Shown piece after piece: positions 24,201-36,200 of a stretch of DNA of 64,000 nucleotides. The DNA comes from Aplectana chamaeleonis (lineage: Eukaryota; Nematoda; Chromadorea; Rhabditida; Cosmocercidae): positions 1,364,001 to 1,428,000 of the forward strand of contig JAPDOI010000121.1 in the NCBI GenBank assembly GCA_029168955.1. The letters run 5' to 3'. The position numbers and the translations under genes were made by a program. Positions within the stretch are counted from its first letter, which is position 1, and every line of letters begins with the position of its first letter. The notes under the pieces were generated by a model. That model saw nothing but the letters and a program-made list of their open reading frames with translations. It was not told where the DNA came from and did no database searches.

Positions 24201-27200
24201 TGCCACCGAGGAAAATCAGTTCAACCAAGAACACTGAATACAACACTGTTAGAAACTTCTCATTTACAAAATTGTCATAGTTACCGTATGTTGTGAGACA
24301 TACAGGCTTGTACTGCCACACCCTTGGGTGGTGTGACAGTTTGAAGTAGGTTGAAATACGCATAATAGAGGGGGGGGGGGAGAAAAATCCGTACCCACGT
24401 CAAAATTTGGTCCACGCGGAGCATCAACCCCTTGGAGCAGAAAATTTTGATGTGGATGCGAATTCTTTTTTGACATCCCTCTAATTCATTTTTCAGGCCA
24501 AATACATCTTTGCTCACCAAAGTTCCGAAATGTAGCCCCCAGCATTTCTCTGAAGCTTCTACATACATCATTTCGTTGAATAAGTATGCGTTAACGAAAT
24601 TGGCTGTTGAGTTTCGTATGTACAGTCGCGCTTGCGATGAGCTGGATTCAATATTAAGTTTGCATTTGTGCGGAGGTTTTCCCGATTTTGGGCCAGGGGT
24701 TGGAACCCCGGAGTGTGAGAAATTTAGAACGCATGCGAGAATTTCGCCCACCCGGAGTTTCAATCCTTAGTACAGAATTGAGGTATTTTTTGATTCACAG
24801 ATTTGCGATTCCCCAAAAACATTATTTATGCACGTGCAGATCACGGCTGGCATAGCAACACCTGCAACGATTAAAGGAACGGGAGGAAAACGCGCTCCAG
24901 TGCCAAAATATTTTTCGCTCCCCAAGCTCCGTAACTGTACTCCAAAACGAATACATATACAGAAACATCGACAGATAACACAGTAATATTGTGAAATTTA
25001 GGACACTTATGGTCACCTCTTTGGAACGAATTTAACTTCACTCTAACTGAATACGTTTTTCTCCCTTGGGAGCAGGGCTGGGCACGCGTCCCGGTTAACC
25101 TTAGGGGGTGCATATTAGACGTTGCAGAGAGGGCAAAGGGGGGTGCCTAAACCGAACACCAAAAAAGAGAACGAAGTGCATGTTCTATCGGATTTCAGGA
25201 AAAAAATAATACGCACTATTCTTCTGACTTGTCATATCTTCTTCCCCGCTTTTTGAGTCGAACACTAAAAGAATTCAAATTATTGATAGAGATGCAGGTT
25301 GTGTTCGCAATAATTCATAGTTGCTGTCAAAGTTTGTTTCGATGAAGGATTAAACACTACTCCGTTATCTTGTAGCAAGTAAGGATTGATGTGGTGTCAT
25401 GTCTCTTTGGTGCAACGTTCACTGATTACGCGGGTGGCTACCGATTCGAGGCAAAGATATAATACAAAGACAGCGCCCAGGAAAACTATCATTCAATTTC
25501 AAAAAAAGATTAGCGAACTGATGTATAGCCTAGGCCGCTCATTTTGAGCCGGTCGAAGCAAGGCTTATCGGCCTTATCATGTCAAAATCTTCTTATCACT
25601 GTTATACTTTGCCATGACCGACCGCTCTGCTGCTTACTCTGCCCGGACTCATTCGAGCAGGCTAGGACTTATTTCGACAGTTTAAAAGTACAGATAGCAC
25701 AGTCAGCATCACAACTAGCCAATAGATTTTTATTCATGAGAATGCGACTTATGAAGAGAGCCAATTGTAAAAATTGAATACTGCAAGTTACTATGAAAGA
25801 AACGAATGACGGTGTCCTCCTCATTGAGAAGTACCCTGTACAAAAAAACCCGAGTTTTATTCACCTTGAATGCCGCAATCTCTCATAGATTACTCGGACA
25901 GAAAATAGGCTTGACCGCGCGCAAGTTTTCGCCCTTAGTACCGACCGCGCGCAAGAACCGTTTCGACCGCTCGCAAAAAACAGAATAGGGCTGACCGCGC
26001 GCAAAGCACGCGGTCAGTACGACCTTGAAAAGTTGCGAGCGTTCCGACCGCTCTTGTCCTTTTCACGGCTCTCACCTCTTTCCGTTCGGACCGCGCGCAA
26101 CTTTGCAAAGCGGGCAGAAACCGCGCAACTTTAGGACCAACCGCGCGCAGACGTGAGGGAGATTGCATGGTATGTAGCGGCGAGGATACATTCAACTTCA
26201 CGCCTAAATCGTCGATTATTTCTGCTGCAGTTTCCGTGTCATCTCGCTTTTTTAATGTTTCTCTTTATTTTTCTTTCTTTCCACTGTATGGTTCTGGGTT
26301 CCCCTTGTGTCTCCTGTATATACACCCCTTTTTATGATAACCTGCGATGTTTACACTGGTTATTAGCAAGAATAACAATAATACTTATTGAAAACGGGTG
26401 TTGACCGTCGGTTGATGAAGACATGTGCAGAATGTTGTGGAAGGTGTGTAGGGATTCAGTTGGGTGGGTATTGTGCTTATCTGGGCCAAATTCCGGTCCG
26501 CAATTGCGTCTCGACACGCTTTGCGGCCGCACGCGCTCGAGTCAGTCGGGTTTCCAGCGCCAAAGCCAACTCGATGCGGCTTTTTTATTCAATTTTCTCT
26601 AATTTTTCTTAGTTTCCAGTTTCCAAAACCCATCTAGAGTCAGCAGATCGGCGGCTGCGGCTCTGGAAGCTCTTCTGACTAGGGAGCGTGCGGCCGCAAA
26701 GCGTGTCGAGACGCAATTGCGGACCGGAATTTGACCCAGATAAGCACAATAGCTTTGAGGGAAACAAGTAGGAAGCTCTAAAGGCGTGAAAGGAAAGTGA
26801 TCGGAAGTGGGCGGGGCTTCGACAGAAGTGCGCTCAGCGGCAAAAAAGTGCTTTGAAATTCGAAAAAAAGTGTGGGTAATTAGGCTGGAAGTCTGTGAGG
26901 GCTTCGAGAGCAAGTTTTCAATTTTCCGAAATGTGGGCGGGGCTTCGACAGGAGTGCGCACAGCGGCGAAAAAGTGCTTTGAAATTCGAAAAAAAGTGTG
27001 GGTAATTAGGCTGGAAGTCTGTGAGGGCTTCGAGGGCAAGTTTTCAATTTTCCGAAATGTGGGCGAGGCTTCGACAGGAATGCGCACAGCGGCGAAAAAG
27101 TGCTTTGAAATTCGAAAAAAAGTGTGGGTAATTAGGCTGGAAGTCTGTGAGGGCAAGTTTTCAATTTTGCGAAATGTGGGCGGGGCTTCGACAGGAGTGC

Positions 27201-30200
27201 GCACAGCGGCGAAAAAGTGCTTTGAAATTCGAAAAAAAGTGTGGGTAATTAGGCTGGAAGTCTGTGAGGGCTTCGAGGGCAAGTCTTCAATTTTCCGAAA
27301 TGTGGGCGGGGCTTCGACAGGAGTGCGCACAGCGGCGAAAAATTGCTTTGAAATTCGAAAAAAAGTGTGGGTAATTAGGCTGGAAGTCTGTGAGGGCTTC
27401 GAGGGCAAGTCTTCAAATTTCCGAAATGTGGGCGGGGCTTCGACAAGAGTGCGCACAGCGGCGAAAAAGTGCTTTGCAATTCGAAAAAAAGTGTGGGTAA
27501 TTAGGCTGGAAGTCTGTGAGGGCTTCGAGGGCAAGTTTTCAATTTTCCGAAATGTGGGCGGGGCTTCGACAGGAGTGCGCACATCGGCAAGAAAATGCTT
27601 TGAAATTCGAAAAAAAGTGTGGGTAATTAGGCTGGAAGTCTGTGAGGGCTTCGAGGGCAAGTTTTCAATTTTCCGAAATGTGGGCGGGGCTTCGACAGGA
27701 GTGCGCACAGCGGCGAAAAAGTGCTTTGAAATTCGAAAAAAAGTGTGGGTAATTAGGCTGGAAGTCTGTGAGGGCTTCGAGGGCAAGTCTTCAATTTTCC
27801 GAAATGTGGGCGGGGCTTCGACAGGAGTGCGCACAGCGGCGAAAAAGTGCTTTGAAATTCGAAAAAGGTGTGGGTGATTAGGCTGGAAGTCTGTGAGGGC
27901 TTCGAGGGCGAGTTTTCAATTTTCCGAAATGTGGGCGGGGCTTCTGGGGATTGCGCACAAGGGCAAAAGGGCCTAGAAGTTTGAAGTAAGGTGTGCATTG
28001 TCGTTGAATGTGTGCAAGGGCTCCTAAGGAGTGTTTCGAAAAGTGGGAGGAGCTTATTAAGGAGTACGCACAACAGCAAAAAAAAGCTTTGAGATTTGAG
28101 AAAAAAGTTTGGAGCGACGTTGTAGGTGTGCAAAAGTCGATAGAACTGAGATTGCGGAGCCGATGGACTCTTGCAGCCTGTACTAGAACGCTAACCTAAT
28201 TGTACGCATCAAAAACCAGCCACAGTGAAGAATCAATCTGGACGAGTTCGTATTTGGAGGTGGGGTTGTCGAAGCTCGCGGGCGGGGTTAACAAAAATTT
28301 TTGACTTGCATTGCTCAAATTTAGTAGTTTAGACTAGTTTTTGACGCTTTCAACTGCGCGAGCGTTCTACTAGGGGCCATACGACTCCAGTGGTTATCCC
28401 AACAAAGCTTTTGAGCGTTTCTGCTGCCTTCAAGTTGAGAAGAAGCTTGTGCATCTTAATGTATGTACAAAATGTGCATAGTGTGTACACTTGACCTGGT
28501 ATTAACAAAACAGCTTTTTCAACAGTAAGCTACTCTCATACTTGTTGCTACAATTTAAACACAGCCAACTGATAAATCTGCTTTTGCAACATAGGCTCAC
28601 GACGTTTGCGACTTAAATTGGTTCTATTTTCCAGAAATTTCTGAGAGGTTTCGCATGGGAAGGCTCGAAGCGGCGACGGGGAAAATTAGATGGAACAGAT
28701 CGAAGGCTACAAAGCGAGGTATGCGTTTTGTGTTACGGTTTAACAGTTGAATCCAGTGAGATTATTGTTCTAGGAAATGCTGAACCACAGTACGATGATC
28801 CCGTTGAGTTTCTGCTCACTACATTTGGAGAGGCCGTCGTAGCAGAGCTAGGTCTGTAACACTTTTTGTGACTAACTTAAGATTTTCCCCGACTAGATTT
28901 GTTTTTCAGAACTTTGTTGTGACAGTTGTAGGTATTAGGCGGGACTAAAATATTCAACATTCAAAGTTTATGCCAAACCTTGGTATAAGTTGCGTTTCCA
29001 TTGTTTTGGATAGAGAAGCAAGCTCATGTTGTTCTGTCTGTTGTGCACTGAAGAACATACAGAGGTACAATTATTCCGGTTAGAACTAATCTTAACTCAA
29101 GAATTTATTCCTTCCTCTGAATAATTGTGATGAAATGCTGTTTAATAGTGCTTATTCGTTCAATTTTGCCGCTAGTACTTGTGCATTAGTCCCTTGTTGT
29201 CGAATCGATCAATAATCTGATTACAGCCGTTCAACGGATCATAATAACATATTAATCAAATTTCCAGAGTTCATAAGCCCCTCTTTTTGATCCAAATCAG
29301 TATGCAGGGGTTTATTTTAACGATGAGCTCATTGAACTTTTTCTAAAATCACTTGATTTACTCTAGAACAATTCAGTTTTTTCTGATTTCATATTCGAGC
29401 GTCGTCACCTGCATTCCGTCCAAAGTTCATGTAGTTGATTAGTTTAATTTTTCGTATGGGCCGAATATCTAAAAGAACACACATTTGTAACTGCCTATTA
29501 AAGACCATTCCTTTCAGAACTACAATACCGCTGCTATCCAATACCTAATTATGTGACTTGTGGGCCGACTATCCCTAAAATCGCTTTGTTTTTGAAGGAA
29601 ATTAATTTTGCGATCGTTTATAAAAACGTCGTGCGCTGTGAAGTGCGGCGAAATTTTTAGCAGTATTTGCACGAGTGATGGAAGAGCGATCTGTATGCTT
29701 TCTTCATGAATTAGGTGCAGGTGAGAATTTCGTGGTTTGTGTTGGTTGAATTCTCGAAGTCCTTCATTAAACACACTTGAGAACTACATGAAAAGTCGGA
29801 GTTTGTTGCGAGTACCCCGGACTCTTAAAGGCAGTGTTCACGATGAAAATCGTTCCTCTGTTTTTCCACCTATCTTGAAAACGGCCCTATGCTGATTTCA
29901 ATGGTGTCTCTGATATCGTACAAGACCTTCTGGGAACGGAGTTAAGGTCCCTCAAAGATTGAACTAAGGAAACATGGTGGACGAGTTGTCCGAGGCTTGT
30001 AACTTCCGTCTTTTGCAGCCGATCTATGCGAGCTGTCCTGAGTAGAGAGAGAAGCTGAGAATGAAGGGAAGAACGGGGCTAATGATTGAAAATCATCGCT
30101 CATCTCACGATATCGAGCATTCATTTGTTCACGTCGGTGGGCGTGTGATGCGCTTTTGGGGTTTTCAATGCGCTCGAAGTTGCAACTTCGGGCTCTTTTG

Positions 30201-33200
30201 GGGCTCTTCCTGGCTCGTTTTCATGCGTTCTTTCGACGTTAACGTGACAGAGTGTCCCTCCACTACCCAATCCTAGTCGAATTTCGAAAACTTTTTTCAT
30301 CGTGAACACTGCCTTTAATTGAAAGTTTTCTGAAATTCAACCCAAACAACCCTTGAGATACTCTCACTTAAACCTAATTTATGAAGAAAGCATACAGATC
30401 GCTCTTCCATCACTCGTGCAAATACTGCTAAAAATTTCGCCGCTTTTCGCAGCGCGCTCTTCCATTACTTTTACGAATACAGCTCAAAGTTTCGCCGCCC
30501 GCGACGCTTTTGAAAAACGGTTGAAAAAATTATTTCCTACTAAAACAAAGCGAATTTAGGGATCTTCAGCCTAAAAGTCGCATAGTTAAGTAGCTTTTTT
30601 ATCTGCGAATATGATAGCGTTTTCAGAATTCGAAAAAATCATAATTCAAAGAAGTTACGTGCATCAGACTTTTTTTGCCAAGTTTTCCAGATGCTCCCAG
30701 TTTTTACAAAACTTAGTGCGGGTACTGTAGATGCCCACTTAGTTTTACATGGGGAGATATTTGTAAGTTCTACTAGCCTTATTACATGCCCTACTACCAT
30801 TATCTCGTTTAATAATATCGATTTCGCTTCTTTGCTGTAGGGAATCTCGAATGTGCTGTCGTCTTATTGTTAGCTATATTTTTTTAAAGGCAGTGTTCAC
30901 GATGATCATCATTGTTGGCTTTCCACAGTAAAATGATAGGGGAGAAGGATCCTAGGCTCCCAGTGTCGAAAGAACGGTAGAAAACGAGCTAGGAGCGGCA
31001 AAATAACGGCTGCAAACAAGGGTTTCGGTGTCCCAGACAAGCCCCGTGCTCCAGATCGTCCCCTCGAAAGGAACAAATGAAGACTCGGATTATAGGAATG
31101 ATCAAGTGAAGGAAGTGCTGATAAGTGAGCTGATCGCTTCATTGCAATTATAGGTATCATCCTTCTAGCGGTCGATTCCTCCACGCTCAAAAATCAACGT
31201 AAAAGAGAGAGGGCCTATTTTTGCTCAAAATCGCGTCTTTCGTGTCCTTTTTAAAGGCACTGTTCGCGATAAAAATCACTTTTCTGTTTTTTGCCTATCT
31301 TGAAACCGGTACCATTCCGATTCCAATGATGCTTCTGGAATCGTACAAGACCTTCTGGAAATGGAGTTATGGTCCCTCAAAAATTGAGCTAGGGAAAATG
31401 GTGGACGAGTTGTCCGAGGCCTATAACTTCCGTCTTTTACAGCCGATGTATGCGAGCTGACCTGAGTAAAGAGAGAAAATGAGAATCAAGGGAGGAACGG
31501 GGCTTTTGATCGGAAACCATCGCTCAACTCACGATTTCGAGTGTTCCTTTGTTCACGTCAAGGGGCGGAATGAGGCGGGGCTTGCCCACAATGGCGGGGT
31601 TTGCCCACTTTTCTAAGCCGTTTTGCGGCTCCTGGGTAGCTTTTCTTCCCGTTTTTTCGACGCTGTTCTGCTTCTGAGAGCCACGAGAAGCGTTTGCCAT
31701 GAAAAATTCGAGGATGAAGTTTATCGCGAACAGTGCCTTTAAGCATGCCTTGCTATATAGAGCACCAGACCTTCCGTAAACCGTGGAGATATCGGAAGTG
31801 AAATTTATAGTGAACACTGCCTTTAAACGCGGTCTGGGTATCTTTGTTTTTGGAGAACAATGATCAGTCACCACTTGGGTTCTCAGTTTTGATGACTTCA
31901 CTTTTGTGCGCTGTAAAAGTTTTAATTTTCGGGTTCACAATTTTTGAAAGATGGTTTGAAATAATTGGAAACAATGTTGTTTATAACATAATCGTCATGT
32001 AACAGCGTGAAAGCAGAACAAATGAATGCGGATTGAAGTTTTACAGGAATAACATTCAAAATATGAATCACTTGACTGGATGTGACACAAAAAGGGAATT
32101 CGCAGTTCGATTGTGTATGTTTTCAGTCACTAAAATTCATTTTCACTTGTTTTTTCGAATATTTGACATTTATAATCACACCAACGTGCACTATTTTCGG
32201 ATTCTTACACCCAACTTGCCCATACTTCCAATTCGTTTTTTTATCCAAGTATTTGAAGTCATTTTTTGGAAACTTGTGAACTCGATCATCATCAATGTAT
32301 TTCGTTGCATATTTTTGTGTGTAACCGTTAGCCATTATTGTGAACAAACACAATTTGTTTCACAATTATTGTATCATTACTAGTTGATTTGGAAATAAAT
32401 TTGTATATTATCATTTTCGTGTTATGTTGTTATGCAATACGCTAGGCTGGAGTCCCCCAATCGTGATATCCAGTACTGGCTATTTCATACTGTAATAGCC
32501 AGTATTGGTCACCATGATTGTGGGATCTCCTGCTGGCGTATTGCGCTGTTTTGAGCCCCTCCCATCGGAAGGGCGCCGTGATATCATACTTGCCCGCGGT
32601 CCGAACGCAAAGCGCCGTGATGCAGATTTGCGTTCGGAACGCGCTCACTTTAGTACTGACCGCGGCTGAATACCGGTCGGAACGCTCGCAATGATGCGGT
32701 CGGAACGTCGCCGATCCCGCGGTCGGTCCTATTGTTTCGAGCGTTCAGCCCTATTTTCTGTCCGAGTTAGGCTGGCCGTGAGAAATGGTGTTTGTCCGCA
32801 GCTACACAACGCGCAATGGAGTGGACGCGCGCACAATATTAATTAAAAAATGTATTTTATTACAGATCGGGGCGGAGAAAATGATTGAAACTGGAGTAAA
32901 TGTAAGGAGGCAGAAATAGGATACTTTCGATGTATCCATTAAAGAAATTTAATGTAAACGAACTAAGTTGGAGCGGAGTGAATTTTTTGGACTTGATAAG
33001 GTTCATTCAAATGAACCTAGTTGATTAAAAACACCAATAAACATGAGAACTAAGAGCATTGGGAGAAAGAGGAGAATCGGGCGAATATTTGAGTAGCGAT
33101 TGGTTTAATATTCAATGTGACTTAAGGACCTTAAAACTCGTCCCGGTTCTGTCCCGGTTTTCGGGGTAAAACCGGTACACGAGATTTAAGGTGCTCAACT

Positions 33201-36200
33201 CACATTAAAAACCGGTCCCATTGATGCTAAAATGTTTGCCAGATTCCCCTCTTTCTAACAATATCCTTTGCTCTCAGTTTAATGCTAGTTTTGATAAATT
33301 AGGTTCGTTTGAATGAACTTTGTCACGGCTAAATATTTACACCCGCTCTAATTTTGTTTATTTATATTAAATTTCTAAAATGGGTACATCCAGAATAGAC
33401 TACCTTTACCATCTTCCATTTCCTTCAGTTTCAATCCTTTTCTCCTCTCCGTTCTGTAATAAAATACATTTTTTATTAATATTGTGTGCGCGTCCATTCC
33501 CGTGTGCGCTGTGTAGCTGCGTACAAACACCGTATCGCACGGCAAGCCGATTTTTTAAGGGATAGCGGCATTCTAGGAGGCTAAAACTCGGGTTTTCTAC
33601 TCCCTACGGATCACATGAATCCTAACATTGTTCCACAACACAAAATAGTTCTGATTTCCACATCAGAACAATCAAACACGGATTAACTAATCCTTCGTAG
33701 GTTTATGAAAACATTCGACAGGAAACATTAATTACTGCAATCGTAGTAGTTCTGTTGTTGGTAATTGTTCAACTGTTTTGTATTGAAAAAATGTTTTATC
33801 TTTTGTCATAACTTACCGTCTTACTAACAAATTTTCCTCATGGGGTTGTTTTGAAGTTCAGAAATTACACTACCTTTTTTGTTGCCATTTTCGGAATATT
33901 CTCTATTCAGTGCTTTTTTTATATTCTTGTTCATCACAATCAGGAGGTCAAGATCATGGCTGTCCAACTATTCGGAAAACAGCCGATTTCGATTTCCCAT
34001 AAGGGGGTGCCTAAAAATTACCGAGCTAAGGGGGGTGCATATTCAGGTTCGCCATGCCGGGACGTGTGCCCAGCCCTGCTTGGGAGACTTGACCTCCGGA
34101 CGACCACTGATACATCGTCAGGGTAGTACGTCATGGGGTCGCAGCAGGAAAACTATTCTTACAAACCACGAGCCCATTTTTCAGCACGACCTGGAGTCAG
34201 GGTTGAGCAGGTCGTTGCGCCAATTTTCGGCAGAGATAAAGGCTACAGAACCGGGAAATTCTCATGGTTTCTTTGCGTGCTGGTGACAGTGAGAGAGCGC
34301 ATGCCAGACGGACGGAGCAGAATCGCGCGCGCCGCTGAGTCGCCATGAGTTGTGAGAATTGCGATGTTTACAGAGGATACGACCATCTGTTGAACAAAAT
34401 TTTGGATTTGAGATCCCCACCCAACTCGACAAACAGACATCAAATTTGTATTGAGCCTACCGAATAACCTCTGAACAGGAATTTTGCTTGAAATCTGAAA
34501 CTTCGTTCAGATTTCAGTACACCCACTGTAACGTCGAATTTCATGACGGTCTATGCAGACACAGCCGTTCTTGCCCTGCAGTCTTACTATCAGAGACGAC
34601 TGTCCCTACCTCGTTTGAGCTTACCAAGTGGTATGGAGAAAATTCCTTTTTCTCCAATGTTTTACGACCCCCCTCCAAATTTTCATTTTTTTCGTGATTT
34701 TTTTTCAAAATTCCTACGACCCCGCAGCGACGAGTAGCAACCCTGCTCCACCCTGTCTGAAGTACGCTGCACCGGTCTCCTTATCGGCCACAACGGAGCT
34801 TCTTCTCATAGTCGTAGAGAGACGACCACAACGCAATTCTTGTTCCATATATCCAGAGCTGTCAGCGAAGTTGGTCTTGCCGGGCATGAAAGTAAATGAA
34901 AAGAATCATGTCCTGTATTATGGCAGTCAGGACATTCATCAGGGGCCGACGAATCGATACTATAGACATAGGCCTTGAGGCACGAGGAATGACCACAACG
35001 TAGACCAGCCAGAATGACGCTGGAGCGTCAGGGTAGGTCTTTTTCGTTACCATCGACCTTGGGCGGCACACCACCGAGAATGGAATTTGGAGGGGCACAG
35101 GTCAAGTACTCATTGACGAATTTGGTGTGTTCCATTCGCAGCAGTCTGTTCCGATTGAGCTCTGAAGTAGCCCATCTTGGCAATCAGTGGCAGAGATAGC
35201 GGCATGCAGTGGTGTGCGAAAATTACGAGAGTGGGGATCGGATGATAGGAGAGGGAAGTTGGGATGTAAGGCATTCTTGAAAAAAACGCTTGCGTGGTTT
35301 AGAGCTTGTTCCCTTAATGGAGAGAGGTCGAAAGAAATTAGAACCCAAGTGGAAATTTCACCCACTGAGAGGTCCCAGCGCCACTTTATAGAAATCCCAT
35401 TTCTCGAATTTATGACTGAAAATCGAGAGATGGCACCCTTTACAATCCAATCATCGGATACAGTTACCGTCAGTGCGCAGTTGTGGCCTGCGGGCACAGC
35501 TCCATATTATCACCTCTGATAGCGTCCTCTGCAAAAATCTCCGCTAGAACCGGTCACTGTCGGGTCCGGTTAAGTGAGCCTACCATAACGTCGGGCGACC
35601 GACGGGAAGTCGCATAAATGCTGCGCCTAACCTTGCGCAACGTTCTGTTGGGGCCATTATGTGGGGGTTCCAGAACTGCGAAGCAGTGTCAGTAGGAATA
35701 ATTAATACTGAAGGCTATGATTTTTTTGTACTAATCACCTAGAGCAACCAACAGGGCGATATGTGTCAATCCTGGTGTATGTCTTGGGTTGGAGCACGAT
35801 TTGAATGACTATTGACTTTCTAACGAAATTTGTGATTGCTTACGAAAATATTTTTGATTTCGTTAGTCGTAACACCCAAAAAGCCCGTTAGTCGTAATTA
35901 CGCACATCCCTGATCGTAAGAATTCCGGAGCAGAAGTAAATTTTCTCCAAAATAGTCAAGTGAGTTAGGGAAGTTTGCAGTTGAAATTTTTCACTTAAAG
36001 ACACTGTTCGCGATAAACTTCATCCTCGAATTTTCCATGACAAACGCTTTTCGTGGCTCTCAGAAGCAGAACAGCGTCGAAAAAACGGAACAAAAAGCTA
36101 CCCAGGAGCCGCAAAACGGCTTAGAAAAGTGGGAAAACCCCGCCACTGTGGGCAAGTCCCGCCTCTTGCCGCCCCTCGACGTGAACAAAGGAACACTCGA

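Larger units (their letters stand above)
25073..34078. mobile_element. 9.0-kb hAT-like element with exact 8-bp target duplication
   Basis: The ends are inverted: the left begins CAGGGCTGGGCACGCGTCCC and the right, read in reverse, begins CAGGGCTGGGCACACGTCCC, about 21 of 22 bases matching. Both sides are flanked by the identical octamer CTTGGGAG (25065-25072 and 34079-34086). CAGGG termini plus an 8-bp duplication are the hAT superfamily signature. No hAT transposase was recognised inside, so it is probably non-autonomous. It carries a 126-bp minisatellite, foldback elements, nested TTAA-flanked elements and a small unrecognised gene model. It sits in CFDP1 intron 1. Confidence 0.8.

Noticed and set aside
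24087..24363. Open frames around 24087-24476 and the near-identical ones at 41145-41444
   Set aside because: These are the two copies of a MULE-type element interior in opposite orientation, with no domain. Similarity reflects the repeat and not a gene family.
26599..27877. Long open frames on both strands (411 and 356 codons)
   Set aside because: They are produced by a 126-bp minisatellite whose period is a multiple of three. No start context, domain or conserved motif is seen, and the reading breaks where units lose bases.
33380..33480. Exon-like minus-strand piece with ATTTTATTACAG acceptor and GTAAAG donor
   Set aside because: The same sequence is present inverted at 32860 as the other arm of a foldback element. 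As a CFDP1 exon it would create a stop codon; the true exon 2 is at 23641-23729.
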